From the NCBI RefSeq assembly GCF_000003605.2, contig NW_003132366.1, positions 94,135 to 140,961 of the forward strand: a DNA stretch of 46,827 bases. Reading direction: 5' to 3'. Of the stretch, positions 20,270-32,581 are shown piece by piece. The notes beneath the pieces were generated by a model. The model was not told where the DNA came from. It saw only the letters and a program-made list of their open reading frames with translations, and ran no database searches. Source of the stretch: Saccoglossus kowalevskii (Eukaryota > Hemichordata > Enteropneusta > Harrimaniidae). Position 1 is the first letter of the stretch. Each line of letters starts with the position of its first letter. The position numbers and the translations under genes are program-made.

Positions 20270-23200
20270 TTACTGCTTCCAGTTTACAGTCTGTATTGTT
20301 CTTGATGGTATCATATCCAATAGATATTCTCGTTGTCTGTCGTTAGCTTGGGCAGTGGTAGTTATTACTTGAGACTTGGGCAATATCTGATGGGATCAAA
20401 GTAAATACATCATCAATATATTACTATATGAACTCATACTTTGCATTATTTTGAATTACAATCATCTAGTAGATACGGACAAAAAACTTGCTCAGCTGTG
20501 CTTGGACCAGTCAGATGCCTAATTTTTCTTCAAATGTATGTTAAAATTTAAAATGCTTCCATATGTAGTTAACCCAAATCATACCAAATCTTTAAATATG
20601 GAGCTGGTACTCATAACTTAATGTCTATGTCAGGAGCTATAGTTTGAAAAATCCTGTCTAGTATATTTTACAGCAATAAATTCCCAGAACAAGAATTTAT
20701 TTGTTCAGACTGTCCAAGTACAATAACAGGGGAATTAACACGCTGCAAGTATTAGGTAAGTGAAATAAGAACCATTAAGGCCTGAATTTTGCCCAGAAAG
20801 CATTGAATATAACATACCTGTGGGATATACGCATATGTTATACCAGGCTGGAGATGAGCCTGAGGTATATGTGTATACACCTGCCTCGCCTGCTGACGTT
20901 GCTGCATTTGCTGCTGATGAGCCTGTACTAACTGCTGATGTTGTCTCATCTGCTCTTGCTGCACTTTTTGTAGGTGTTCTCGATGTGTGGTGTGAGTAGA
21001 ATTGTTGGTTGAAGCAGTAGACTGGCTCATCCTCTGCTCAATCTCCTGTTCCTGTTGTAGAGCTTTGACAAAGGCAGTTTTGAGACGGTTAGTGTGTTCT
21101 GCTTTCAGTGCCTTCTTCTGGTTTGTTACCACGCAATTCTCACAAACGACACCAGTGGTTCTCTTTGTGTCTCTCTTCCAGACTGTACTAAAGTCAGTCT
21201 TACATTGAGTGCAGATAAATGGTTCTATGAACTCTTTTACCTTATTGGGATCTTCCATTAATCTATTTACAATCTCTTCTAAGCCGACTAAGTAGATGAA
21301 TTCATTGTTTGCAGCACTTGGCAGGAAGTGTAGTTCTGGTGGTGGTGGCTTTGGTGGTGGAATCTGTAACAATGTTTTTTCTAGTTGTTTTCTCAATGCC
21401 AACTTAGCCGCAGCCTGACGACTTGCAGGCGACTCATTCGACATAGAAGACATAGGTGTGGAGACTTTGATCTGCTGCGACTGCACCATTTGTTGCATTG
21501 AAGTGTACGTGGTGGGAGTAGTAGCATATGTCACCAGATTAGAGCTATTCCCCACTCTCACAATGGGTGGTCTTACCAACTGAGGCTGCTGAATGTGTAA
21601 TCCACTGCGAGGCCCTAGCATGAGTGGTGGGGGACCCTGTGCTCCTCCTTGTGTTCTTAAAGTCTGTAGCTGATTTCCTCTCACAAGCTGTGGCATTATT
21701 ACCTGTTGTTGCTGCTTTGGTACCTGACCACCGCGTACTAGTGGTGGAGGTGCAGCAGTAGGGTTACGAGGAATTGGCAGTTTACCCGCAACACCGCTTT
21801 GTGCAGTTGACTGATCCTTCACTACAGCTGGCTGTAATTGACTCTGACGCAATCTTTTCAAAAGTAGTAATTTTGCTTCTTCGTTCCTGAGTTCTTCTTG
21901 TAATCGTCTAATAAGTTTATCACGTTCGCTGTTCTGTTCAGGGGTAAGTGTTTTAATTCCATTTTTGGGAGGTCTAGGTGATGATGCATCTGAACTATCA
22001 TCTTCGATACCATTCATCATTGGGCCAGACGAGTCATCTGACAACACTATAATATCCTCTGGTGATGACGAGTTTTTTCTTTCTTCTCTCAATCTGTAAC
22101 AATACAAAATAAAACAAATCAGAATTGTTTTTCCACACACTACTAATTTCTCACTGAATTTCCAATTCAAAGACAAAGACGGTTAACTAACAAATTTCTG
22201 AAATTAGTATTTATACAACACAAAAAAAACAACAAAAATTGCTTTTGAAAATGGGTCGCAATTACATGTATGAAACCTTTCATACTGATTTGCAGGCACC
22301 CACTTTAAAGATAATAATAAACAGCGCCCTCTAGTGTTGACATAGATTCTTATAATACCTAACAATAGTAATTAGGTAACAGCTATCTACATGCATTTAG
22401 ACATTTCTGATGAAGGACAAATTTTCAAAACAAATGTTTGCTCATTTTGAGTAACAACTAAGGACCAACATTACCAACTACCACTTTCTAAAAATTATTT
22501 TTATCTTGACATTAAACCAGCATTCCCACTAATTCAAGAGCATAATTATTTTCACAAGTGCATTGCTGCAAGTCAATCATTTTGCTAAATTAAAATTCAG
22601 GTGTTTCTCAGTGATTTGCTGAATGATACATGCAAACGAAGATGCTATTGGGAATTAATATATGTTCACTGGACATAGTACAAAATATTTATCACAATAT
22701 TAATTTTGTTATTCACAGAATTGATAGAGTAGTGTAACTTCCCAATTTTCCAAACTGAATTTTATTATGTTCTTGGCAATTTAATTTGAAAACAGAAGAG
22801 ACAAGAAAATTATGAAAATAAATTTAGTTGGCAGGTGATTATGTGTGGAAAACTGCTATCAACAAATTAACATTATTGACTGCAGTGTTGTTGAAGAGCA
22901 GCAGTGACCACTAGTAAAATAAACAAGCAGCCTATCGGCTGAGATAGCTCCGCTGTTAGTAATGCACATTTCAATTAAAGAACTGAAGACATCATTAGAA
23001 AATGCACAATATGAATAGTATCAAAGCAATCGGACTTGTGGTTTTCNNNNNNNNNNNNNNNNNNNNNNNNNNNNNNNNNNNNNNNNNNNNNNNNNNNNNN
23101 NNNNNNNNNNNNNNNNNNNNNNNNNNNNNNNNNNNNNNNNNNNNNNNNNNNNNNNNNNNNNNNNNNNNNNNNNNNNNNNNNNNNNNNNNNNNNNNNNNNN

Positions 23201-26200
23201 NNNNNNNNNNNNNNNNNNNNNNNNNNNNNNNNNNNNNNNNNNNNNNNNNNNNNNNNNNNNNNNNNNNNNNNNNNNNNNNNNNNNNNNNNNNNNNNNNNNN
23301 NNNNNNNNNNNNNNNNNNNNNNNNNNNNNNNNNNNNNNNNNNNNNNNNNNNNNNNNNNNNNNNNNNNNNNNNNNNNNAACAAGAAGTCGAAAATATCACT
23401 TTTTACCAAAAATGACAAAAATATTCACCAAAATTAGAGAATTGAAGATATCAACATGAAATGAACAAACCTAAGAGAGGTCTACCCAAGATACATATAC
23501 ACCAAGTATCAAAGCATTCAGGCTTGTAGTTTTCAAGAAGAAGTCGAAAAAGTAAAACATTGACACGGACGACGACAGACAATCACTCATACAAGCTCCA
23601 CTCGACACAGGAGCTAATAAAAAAATGAGTGTGAACTCTTGGTTTAAACTGCACAAAGGCATCAGAAGTAATTGCCTTGATGCTTACAAGCCTTGGTGAC
23701 CTCTGGTTTACTCTATATTATTCCTACAATAATACCCAGACAATTTTGATAATTTTTACCTTGTGTGTTCTCTAAAGTTAGATTGAAACTTGACAGTATC
23801 ATATCTGCACATGTGAATATTTCAGCTAATTTATTACAATTCACTCAATATTTCTGATCTTCATACTGTAAAATGCATTAAATATTCACTGATTTTCGCT
23901 GATAAGTACAATCCACTAAATTAAATCTACGTGAACATGTAAAATAATAAAACTCATTGTTTCCTTGACAAATTCGTGAAATTAAAACACGCTGAATATG
24001 CTAAAAACATCAAAATAAATGGTATTACTGTAGCATACAAAATATATATGCTGAAAATTGCTAACAATATTAAGATTCATAATTATAACAATATACTAAT
24101 ATACCCTACCAGATCAAATATTTTCAGTTTGACCTAAACTATTTGTTAACGCAACATTATATTGAAAATTCAACCAGTGTATTTCAATGTTATACTTGAG
24201 ACTGCTTCTTTCCACTGATCAACAACTATATGTTGTAAATACTTGGCATGTTCTAGCTGGCATTCCATGGTCAACTGAGAACAAGTAATCAAAAATGTAC
24301 AAAAACTGAACAGTGCAAACTACCTCATCACATTATAACGTTATAACTCTGTATCCGCTTTCTCCCACATATTGCAGGTACATTTGTACCACCAAAAGGT
24401 AAAAGATATTTTGTTTGATAACCAATTTAACTTTCCAAAATTGTTACTGAAATAATAACGTAGCATGGAGTTTCAAGCGAGTGCAGGGTTGTCCTTAGAC
24501 TGGCAAAGTCGGGACTTCTTTTTTGTTTTACAAAAAATATATAATTAATTGTCAATTCAGCCTTTTTAACGTGATTGCGAAAACTAGCAACTGCGAAAGA
24601 AATTCCGACTGGACGCATCTGCAGGCGTCCCCTTGCGTTGGAGTGAAAACCGGAGCGGAATTACTCCGGCGATTATGCTAATTAAAAGATGTTGACTAGC
24701 TTTGACAACGAATCAGAGTGCATATACATTGAACATTAAGATGGACTTGTTTTCAGTGAGCATGAACAGTTTAAGTACCCATCTCTGCGATCGAATCAAA
24801 TCAACCTTTAAAAGGGTCACGTTTACTATCACCCACCCACTCATGAATAATCAATGAAATAATTAATAGCAGTCAGATGCCCGCAGATGCGTCCAGTCGG
24901 GATTTCTTTACTGGTCAGGTCAGTTTTCGCGATCACGCTAAAAGGAATAAAAGAACAATTAATTATTTCTTTTTGTAAAACAAATCAAAGAAAGCTTAGA
25001 AAGAACTCCCATGTGCTGAGAGTATTGGAGACACATTAAATATAATTCAAAATTACTTGTCAAAGATAGTGATAGTGATGGAAAAGCCAAAAACTAATAA
25101 TGCATATCAGAAAATTAATATGAACAGATTTTAATGGAAAACTAATGAGGTCTGCGCAATGTAACAGACCAAGTTTTATTGAAATGTGATTGGAACCCCA
25201 AAAAATTATAAATTATTATGCTAATTAGGGAATAAATATAAACAAATTTTAACCCCAAACTAATCAGGTTTGTACATTATCCTAAAGCATCTTTGCACTA
25301 AGTTTCATTGAAATGGAATAATTGGAACCCCAAAAAATTATAAATTATTATGCTAATTAGGGAATAAATATAAACAGATTTTAACCCCAAACTAATCAGG
25401 TTTGTACATTATCCTAAAGCATCTTTGCACTAAGTTTCATTGAAATGGAATAATTAGTACTTTAGATATCAGTGTGATAGCTTAAAAGTGGTTAATTATG
25501 TAAATTAATAATATGTACAGATTTCAACCCACAATTATCAAGGTCTGTCTATTGTCCTACTGCATCCATGTACAAAGTTTCATTGAAATGTGATGATTAG
25601 TACTTGAGAAATCAGTGTGAAAGCTGAAAATTAATTAATTATGCAAATTAGGTAATTAATATACACAATTATTAACCCTTAAGCTAATCAGGTCTCTGGA
25701 TAGTCCTAAAGGATCTATGTACCGAGTTTCATTGCAATGTGATAATTAGTACTTGAGATATCTGTGGAAAAGCTGAAAAATTAACTAATTATGCAAATTA
25801 GGTAATTAATATGCACAAATATTTATACCAAAACAATTAATCTGCATAGTCCTTGAGTATCTATGTACCAAGTTTTATTGAAATGTGATGCTTACTAGTT
25901 GAAACATCAAAAGCTGAAAATTAATTATGCAAATTAGGTAATTAATATGCACTGACATTACCCTAAAAACTATCAGGTCTGTGCAGTGTCCTATGACATC
26001 TATGTACCAAGTTTCATTGAAATGTGATGATTAGTACTTGAGATAGTGGAAAAAACGAAAATTGACTAATCTTTATGCAAATTAGGTAATTAGTAATTAG
26101 GTAATTTTTACCAAAAACTAATCAAAACCAAGCATTAGTTCAGAGCATCCATGTACCAAGTTTCATCAAAATCCAATAAGTGGTTCTTTAGATATCAATA

Positions 26201-29200
26201 GAACAATCATGGAACAGCTAAAAATTAGCTTATTATCATGCAAATTAGATAATTAATATGCATGAAATTTTACCAAAACCTAATCAAATCTGCGCATTAG
26301 CCCAGAGCATCTATGCACCAAGTTTCATCAAAAACTGATGTATGGTTCTTGAGATATCAGTGGAACAGACGGACACATATACAGACACACTAACCGCAAA
26401 GACTCCCATTTTGTGCTTCGCACATGGGAGTCCAAAATAAGTCCCGACTTTGCCAGTCTAGGTTGTCCTTAGAGCAGTACTTGATCTTTCTGGCCAAGTG
26501 AATGTAAACGGACATGGGGCTGGCAGGATAAAGGATAACTATGTTACCACTGAGAAAGCAAGGCCAGGTAGGAATAACATTTATAGTAAATTTATTTTGA
26601 TTTTAAAATTATTATTAAAATTCTGCTGAATTTTAATTTGTCATTACAATTAACTTTTCACAAAAACGTGAAAAAAGTTATGAGACAAGGTAATGAAACT
26701 GATGCACAGTGACCAGAACATGAATATTTACTGAGCATAAGAGTGAATCATAGGTTCCAAAAATATGCACATTTGTATGTATGTCACTTCAGCTGTGGTA
26801 CCACAGACTCGCCCAAGCGTGATGTTAGAGACACACTCACTTTTGGATTACAGACAAGCTTAACATGCATCAACCAGGGATACAATCTCAACTGACAGCT
26901 GGCTCACCTATTTTATGAAAGCTGCCATGTTAGTGACATACTGAACATAAGAAGGCTTTTCATACTTACCGCTGAATACGCTCACTTTCCGCTGAACTAT
27001 CTGTATTGGCGCATTGGGAATCGTTTTCTTTGTTGTGTGCCTCGTCCTTATTTTCACTTGCATCGTTGATAACTGATAAATTCTGTGGTTCTTTACAAGA
27101 TTCACTTTGTGGCTTGTCTGAAGACTCATCCTCTATCACCTCCATCATTTCAACATCTTTCTGTTCTCCCTTGTCTTTACCACTTTCATCACCTATTTCA
27201 GTTGCTGTATTTTCTACTGCCTCTATATTTTTTACAGAAACATTCTTTGATTCCTTAGTTTCATCTTTTTCAGATGTATTCGATTCCTTAGTTTCATCTT
27301 TTTCAGATGTAGTTTCTTTCAATTCTGTAGTTTCATCTTTTTCACACACAGTCTCCTGTTCATCGGCCAAGGCAACCTTTTTCTCTGGTTCCTTTGACTT
27401 ATCATTCAATTTTTTATCAAAATCCTTCTCTGAATTTTTAGGTTCTGTTTTAGATTCTGATATCTCGGGAACACTCTCGACACTTTCCTCCTTTGCATTA
27501 ATGTCAAGTACATCAGCTGAAATTGATTTAACATCATTATCACCAGTTTTAACTGGCTCCTTTTCAAGTATATCTGTATTTTTGACGCCATTCTCTGAAT
27601 CTTGACTATTTCCCTGATCATCATTGGAGAGTACATCACTCACACTAAGACTTTCCACTTTGGTAGGTTCCTTTGTTAAAGGAACATCACTTTTGTCCAC
27701 ATCCACATTTGTCTCTGCCTCCCCTTCATTATCCGATTTCACATCCTCCTCAGTCACTCTAAAGCTGTTTTCCTTAAATGAAACTTCAGGATCACTGTCG
27801 TCCATGATAAAGTTCTCTCCATCAACGTTTTGGACAGAATAATGATCCCCGTTATTTTCACGGTTTGATGAAAGTTCCTGCGAACTCACAGAATGGTCAT
27901 CATCAGAGGTACGGGCACGTTTACTGCTATGAAGACCGTCACACTGGTCTGGATCACTCCTATGGAGTTAAGGAAAACAATAAATATTTCAGCTGAATAT
28001 GAATATTTTTACTTTTCATGACATTTAAAAAAATTCAATGTAGTTGCTTCATAATAATATGCATTCACAACAATGAGATGCAGAAAATTATGGGTTCACT
28101 GAACATTTTTTGAGAATTAGGAAATTGTATTTTTATTTTATCTGTATTAAATGCATGGGTTTCTATGCTGAACGTCTTTTCTCATTTAATATAGAAATTT
28201 CTGTGGCATAGGGTCAAAAACTAATTATAGTTACGTATATGCATTCTAAAATTGATACAAATTTTCAGAACATTCTCATTGAAATTCAGTGACTAATAAA
28301 ATAGTAATAAAATTACCCCATTAAATTCAATGAGGGTTTTTCACACACATAAACAAGAACAATGCTCAGTATGTCGCTCAGCTCAAAATTTGGAATCAGC
28401 ACCATCTCAAGGTCATTCTTTTATGAAGCTGCAGCAGATACAGCGGTCACTCAAACAGAAAGAAATTGTCACATCAATACCAAGTTGTCAAGACTAATGT
28501 AATCTATTTCAATTTTGCTATCAGAATATTTTTTAGTATTGAAAAATTTCACTGGAGAGTCTAAACATTTAGACATGTTTAATGACCTCAGGCTATCAAA
28601 TTTCGCATTCCAATGGAAAAAAAAAAAAATGATTTATGAATTTTTAATCAAATTAATATTCAAGCAATGTCAAAGTTATGTATTATTTCAAACATATTAG
28701 AAGTAATATTTGTAAACTTCAATTTGTCTGGAATTAAAAGTTAATCAGGTATATTCTAGTCTATTTTTTTTTACCCTTACAGGCAGTGACCATTTTTGTA
28801 CTGTGTTGCCAAAAAGTTTTATAAGATATTCAATCAAATTGATTTATTCTCACAAAACATCCTATATCAGTGTGTAGACAATATGACAATTTTATGAATT
28901 TAAAAAATGTGGAACTTCAGTATCATGGCTTTCTCTATACACGATAGTACAAACTCGAGAGGCACGTACAGTTTATTTTGTACATGGCACTGGACAGATT
29001 AAAGAAGCCAGATGTCACATAGGACTGGAGGTGGAAGTTTTCAGTAGACAGTACTATCAAGTTTTGTTCAGGGATCAGTTGAAATGTGAAGTCATTATAT
29101 ATATGTTTATCAAATACTCAGGTTTATACCTTTTTGCTAAAGAAGACAGACTAGACTTTCCAGGAGAGCCTGGATTGTCATCTTCAGAATCACATGTTCT

Positions 29201-31030
29201 TTGTCTTTTACCGGTGAGGGTACATCTCTCACTTGACGAAGAGTCAGCTGATGATCTCCTGAAAGATAATCATAAATATGGCTAAAAATGAACAACTGAT
29301 GGAAATATTTGATTGAGGCCAAAGAAAAGTATGTTTCTGGTAACAATGAAAACAAAAATAGAGCAGATATGTAGGAACAACATTTTTCTTGAATTAGTTT
29401 TGCAATTGTTAACAACAAGAAAGTGCTGGGAGTGTTGGTTCATACTGTTATATAAGAGAATTTCACAAATTAAATTTTCATTATATGGGAGGGACATCAA
29501 TATACAAGCTAATATTTTGTTGTGAAGAATGTGCCTACAATCTAGAAAGAGAAAGTGAGCACCCTCAACTAAACCACAAAGGTCAACATGCAAAATTTAG
29601 GTAACACTTTTTTTTATTTGACATTTTTTTTTACTTTTATAATTATTGTATGAATAACTTAAGTAATTTAATCATATTACGATAAGAAATAACTACTGAG
29701 TTTTGCATAAGCGGTTTCTTAATTTGAAAAAGTTATCTTCACAATTTCTGATTTTAAACTAAGGTACACCTTCCTAAAACTGAACTTCTCGTCCAGGAAA
29801 CAAATGATCCACGAGGTAGCATTGTTGAATTTCAGAGCATCAATGAAGATTCCAGGTTGAGATTACCAGAGTTTACACAAAATAATGTACAAGTACCGGT
29901 ACATGGCAACATGTAAAATCCACCTTGTGAAGTGGCCTGAAAATAGTTTAAAATTAGTAACCAGTACAACTTTCTTTATAAACATTGATCCAGGCATGCA
30001 GTACAAAGACCACAAGCTACGTACAACAAGACTTTGAATAGCTTAGAAATTTTCTACACTTTCAAAAGTTTTACATTGCGATATTCCTGTATGAATAGAC
30101 AAATTTATTCCCCAGATGAATTTATTTCAGTACCCACTAAATCCTGATGTTTGTGATCATTTGGTTTTATGAATATTCACTACTTTTAAACATATACATC
30201 CCAGTATGCATGTTTGGGGGCCAATTTTGTTCGAGTTGAAAATAATATTGGTAATCTCTAGACACTCAAAATGTTAATTCCTTTTATTAATTTACACACA
30301 GCATGTGCCAAATTATAATTTATTCATATTTTTAAAAATAGATTTTAGTTGTGTTTTTGAGGGGGTGTAAACAAGGCCTTCTCTTAAGACAACTGGTAAA
30401 ATTGTAGCCAACTGGTCATCTAGCATTAATTTATCATGAAATTATGACATACTATATGTGAAATACTGTATTTACCCACATTTTATTTTTGTGTAACCAT
30501 TGGCAAGTGACTGGTAAAAATACAATAATTTGTTTAAAAGATTTGTTGCTATAACTTTTTCTACAATATGCACAGTAGCGAGTACTGTATATTGCTTAAT
30601 TATTCACTGGCTTTTTTCACTTATGCCTAAATGAGCTAAATTAACACAGTGAACATGCAAGGCTGACAATAGAATACATCATTTCTTTCACAAACCTGTG
30701 AGTTTAAAACCTATTAAAAATCCCTGCTAAATCAAATCCATATTAAATACTAAATCCAGTGAATATTCCCCTTCTTCAGTAATTGTTTTTCGGTGAGGAA
30801 ATATTAATGTGAAAACCTACATTTATATAACCTACTTCTATCTGTCGTTCAAGGACCTTTTTTGACGAGCATTGCATAGTGAGGGACAGCCCCAGTTCAC
30901 AATCTAGCAAGGACACTGTTAAATTGAAAACAGTTACCATGACAACTCACCGTTCAGATAGTTTAGTAGGCGATGAGGGCATGGACCTTCTCCCACTTCT
31001 TGTCACTCTTTCACTCGCATCGTCAGACAT
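20270..31030 (-). CDS. GATAD2: GATAD2 (p66), NuRD complex repressor subunit (complete, 5 coding exons)
   Basis: Nuclear corepressor that bridges MBD2/3 to the CHD helicase in the NuRD remodelling and deacetylase complex. Exons on the minus strand: 30951-31030, 29130-29258, 26970-27959, 20818-22093, 20270-20386; all are GT-AG and in phase, giving 2592 nt and 863 residues. The ATG follows an acceptor at 31048-31049, and the first residues MSDDASERVTRSGRR are p66-like. Domains: basic NLS-like KRAR (83-86), a long acidic Ser/Glu-rich region (about 97-399), EDIIVLSDD (412-420), coiled coil CR1 (about 450-485), Pro/Gln-rich linker, GATA-type zinc finger CR2 (C694, C697, C717, C720), Gln-rich coil, and the conserved end REYLLDMIPSRTIQ. 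It exceeds the vertebrate paralogues (about 600-630) mainly because of exon 3. A single p66 gene is expected outside vertebrates, so A/B naming does not apply. Confidence 0.93.
21133..21213 (-). other. GATAD2: GATAD2 CR2 GATA-type zinc finger
   Basis: C694-x2-C697-x19-C717-x2-C720 with TDFSTVWKRD between the cysteine pairs is the p66 variant of the GATA finger. In p66 proteins this region contacts histone tails and the CHD subunit and is not known for GATA-site binding. All four ligands are present. Confidence 0.92.
21838..21945 (-). other. GATAD2: GATAD2 CR1 coiled coil (MBD-binding)
   Basis: Residues about 450-485 contain RDKLIRRLQEELRNEEAKLL and then LLKRLRQSQ, with heptad-spaced leucines. 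This is the p66 helix that forms an antiparallel coiled coil with MBD2/MBD3, the contact that seats p66 in NuRD. Confidence 0.9.
22930..23620. repeat. Tandem repeat surrounding the assembly gap
   Basis: Sequences on both sides of the gap and at 23500-23545 share 'atcaaagca(a/t)tc(a/g)gactTGTgGTTTTC' followed by 'aagaagtcgaaaa', giving units of about 150 bp. The array ends in GCTCC (23595-23599) pairing with GGAGC (23610-23614), then CTAAT. The family is shared with bases 590-720. Confidence 0.65.
23047..23377. other. Assembly gap, 331 Ns
   Basis: Unknown bases inside GATAD2 coding intron 3. The gap sits in a tandem repeat, so its true length may differ. No coding exon is missing: the flanking exons join in phase and p66 domains are continuous. 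Confidence 0.98.
23866..24008. repeat. Palindromic-family repeat, inverted copy of 43855-43985
   Basis: Shares 'gttcacataag..' / 'acgtgaacatgtaaaataataaaac' and 'tgtttccttgacaaattc' in opposite orientation with 43855-43985. It also starts with TACTGTAAAATG, as family A does. It is non-coding and intronic. Confidence 0.6.
24496..26460. mobile_element. 1965-bp DNA transposon with 22-bp TIRs and a 9-bp target duplication
   Basis: The element begins TAGACTGGCAAAGTCGGGAC (24496) and ends with the exact inverse (26439-26460), 22 bp in all. It is flanked by GGTTGTCCT at 24487-24495 and 26461-26469. The 'TAG' at the left end also follows the right duplication, so an alternative reading is a 12-bp duplication with 19-bp TIRs. 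Long internal inverted arms (24516-24628 versus 24879-24992) and a nested tandem array follow. There is no transposase ORF, so it is non-autonomous. A 9-bp duplication suits a Mutator-like element, but that assignment is inference. It lies in GATAD2 coding intron 3. Confidence 0.8.
25005..26432. repeat. Nested element: nine-unit tandem array ending in a hairpin
   Basis: Nine copies of a 130-160-bp unit, each with 'ccaagtttcattgaaatg' (starts near 25171, 25300, 25432, 25575, 25724, 25870, 26009, 26159, 26320), 'acttgagatatcag' and 'tatgcaaattaggtaattaatatgca'. Units at about 25190-25460 are almost identical, so duplication is recent there. The array ends in 'gacggacacatatacagacaca' and a hairpin GACTCCCAT/ATGGGAGTC (26401-26409, 26424-26432). 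ACTCCCATGTGC at 25005 is the inverse of GCACATGGGAGT at the far end, marking the inner boundaries. Confidence 0.8.
27242..27346 (-). repeat. GATAD2: Coding repeat in the GATAD2 acidic region
   Basis: Residues about 275-309 carry three tandem copies of a motif like (S/C)EKDETKES, in an exon dominated by Glu, Asp, Ser and Lys. The underlying DNA repeats with it ('ccttagtttcatctttttcagatgt'), so the segment expanded by recent duplication. It is predicted disordered. Confidence 0.8.
27960..29129. other. GATAD2 coding intron 2
   Basis: AT-rich, without a recognised repeat family or gene. The donor is AAAAG|GTATAA at 29130 and the acceptor ends at 27960. Confidence 0.7.
29259..30950. other. GATAD2 coding intron 1
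   Basis: AT-rich intron with a degraded palindromic-family repeat at about 30594-30790 ('actgtatattgcttaattattcactgg' and 'aaatccagtgaatattcc'). No gene is seen. Confidence 0.65.
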
Positions 31031-31047
31031 TGTTTTACATGTAAGAC
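31031..31047 (-). other. GATAD2: GATAD2 5' UTR segment after an acceptor
   Basis: On the minus strand 'catattgcag' ends at 31048, followed by 17 bases and the ATG. An upstream non-coding exon is therefore expected; candidates end at 32287 (AAT|GTAAGT) and at 33023 (TTG|GTGAGA). Confidence 0.55.
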
Positions 31048-32286
31048 CTGCAATATGAATGTTACAAAAGTTTAGTGAGGTTCAAAAAATCAGAGAGCCA
31101 AATTCAATCCATATTTATCATGATGAGAAAAATATGGAATTGATATCATATATGACAAATTCAATTTTAAAAATTCAAGTGTTGTTCTGGCTATCTCAGT
31201 TTTCTTGAATTTTGAATTGTTTTGTATTTTTATTATAAATTATGTTGAAACAGAACAAGTTACTGCATATGCAACCTGCATGAGGTTATGTTTATTGCTG
31301 CAGCCTGTCACTCAGGAAAACAAAGCTAAGCATAATTGATGACTTCGCAGGGGGCAACTGTACACATCACAAAAGGGTGGGGTTATGGCTCACTCAACAC
31401 GATTAGAATAACAAACACAAAGCAAAGCATGATGGGAAGACTGTTTTTTTTTTTGCAACCCTGATAAGCCTGTTATCTGCATACCCATTGGCTGAAGTGT
31501 CTCTTGTGCCCAAATAAGGAAAGTGGGGTATCAATTCAGAAAAGGTTGAGCCTGATTGGTCGATGGATTCACATCTTGCCAGGACGTGCTGGATCTGGTA
31601 GGCAAGCTGATAAATGGACAACAAAATAAAAGCAATAGCAACAATAAAAATATTTAAACAAGTTAATCCTTATTTTAGATTTTAAATTATTGAATATATT
31701 AAACTACATGTATTAACGAACCAAAAAAAAATAAGTATTTCCTAAGATATTACTTGTTATACAGATCAGCATACATTTCCCATTCAGGTAACTTTATATT
31801 AAATCATTGAAAGATATGCCTTGGTAAAGACATGAACATGTTCCCTTCAAACCAGAAGGCAACAATTGTGGATAAAAAAACGAGCGTGCAGGACTTGTGT
31901 AGATATGAAACTACGATAATTTCAGAGAAAATATTACCTGGACAAGGAAATTTTTCTTTGCCACTGCTACAAGTGGAAAACAACTAACTAAATTCAGGGT
32001 CAGGGTTCAAAAAGCATGCATTAAAAATACAGGATCCAAATAATATAGTTTCAATCATATAATCTAAACACACACAAAAAACAACGAAAATCAGTGAATA
32101 GAGTTAGTGAGAACTGTTTAATTAGGTAATAATGTGTTGCCAATGTGGTAATAAGATAACTGTACCAAGATAAACTTAATTTGTAATGTTTATGCAAATT
32201 ATAATCAAATTTAATTGAACTTGAAGTTGAAGTTGTTGTTTTTACATAATCAAATTGAGCAGTCTGATCAAACATTGGACACTTAC

Positions 32287-32435
32287 ATTAGCAAAATACT
32301 TCCTTGGTATCAAGCCGGCAAATTTGCATGCAAGTAAAGTAGTATTGCAGGACACTAGGCTCACGTGTACTAGTGCAACGTGCGTTGTTGTCGGGGATTC
32401 CATGAAAAGCGTTATTTACCGACAAAAACACAATT
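32287..32435 (-). other. Candidate GATAD2 non-coding first exon
   Basis: On the minus strand this segment ends in a strong donor (GCTAAT|GTAAGT) at 32287 and contains an E-box CACGTG. It lies 1.2 kb upstream of the 5' UTR acceptor at 31048. The start is set only by the YY1-like site and is approximate. The donor at 33023 is an alternative. Confidence 0.35.
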
Positions 32436-32581
32436 AAATGGCGGCTAGATGCAGATGTATCAAAGCCAGCAAATAATAGAACGGAAGGCAAGTTTAGCAG
32501 ACACCAAATTTAGACTGACATAACAGTTGGCGTAAAAATGAACAACACTGATTTGCCGTAGAGTACAGTCGTAACACTGAC
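32436..32581. promoter_or_regulatory. Candidate bidirectional promoter with a YY1-like site
   Basis: AAATGGCGGC (32436-32445) matches the YY1 site (minus strand GCCGCCATTT) that often sits at transcription starts. To its left is a minus-strand donor for GATAD2; to its right is an open plus-strand exon. The head-to-head arrangement is inferred. Confidence 0.35.

Noticed and set aside
27006-27605. 199-codon plus-strand ORF
   Set aside because: It is the antisense shadow of GATAD2 exon 3; its Ser/Phe-rich composition is the complement of Glu/Lys/Asp codons.
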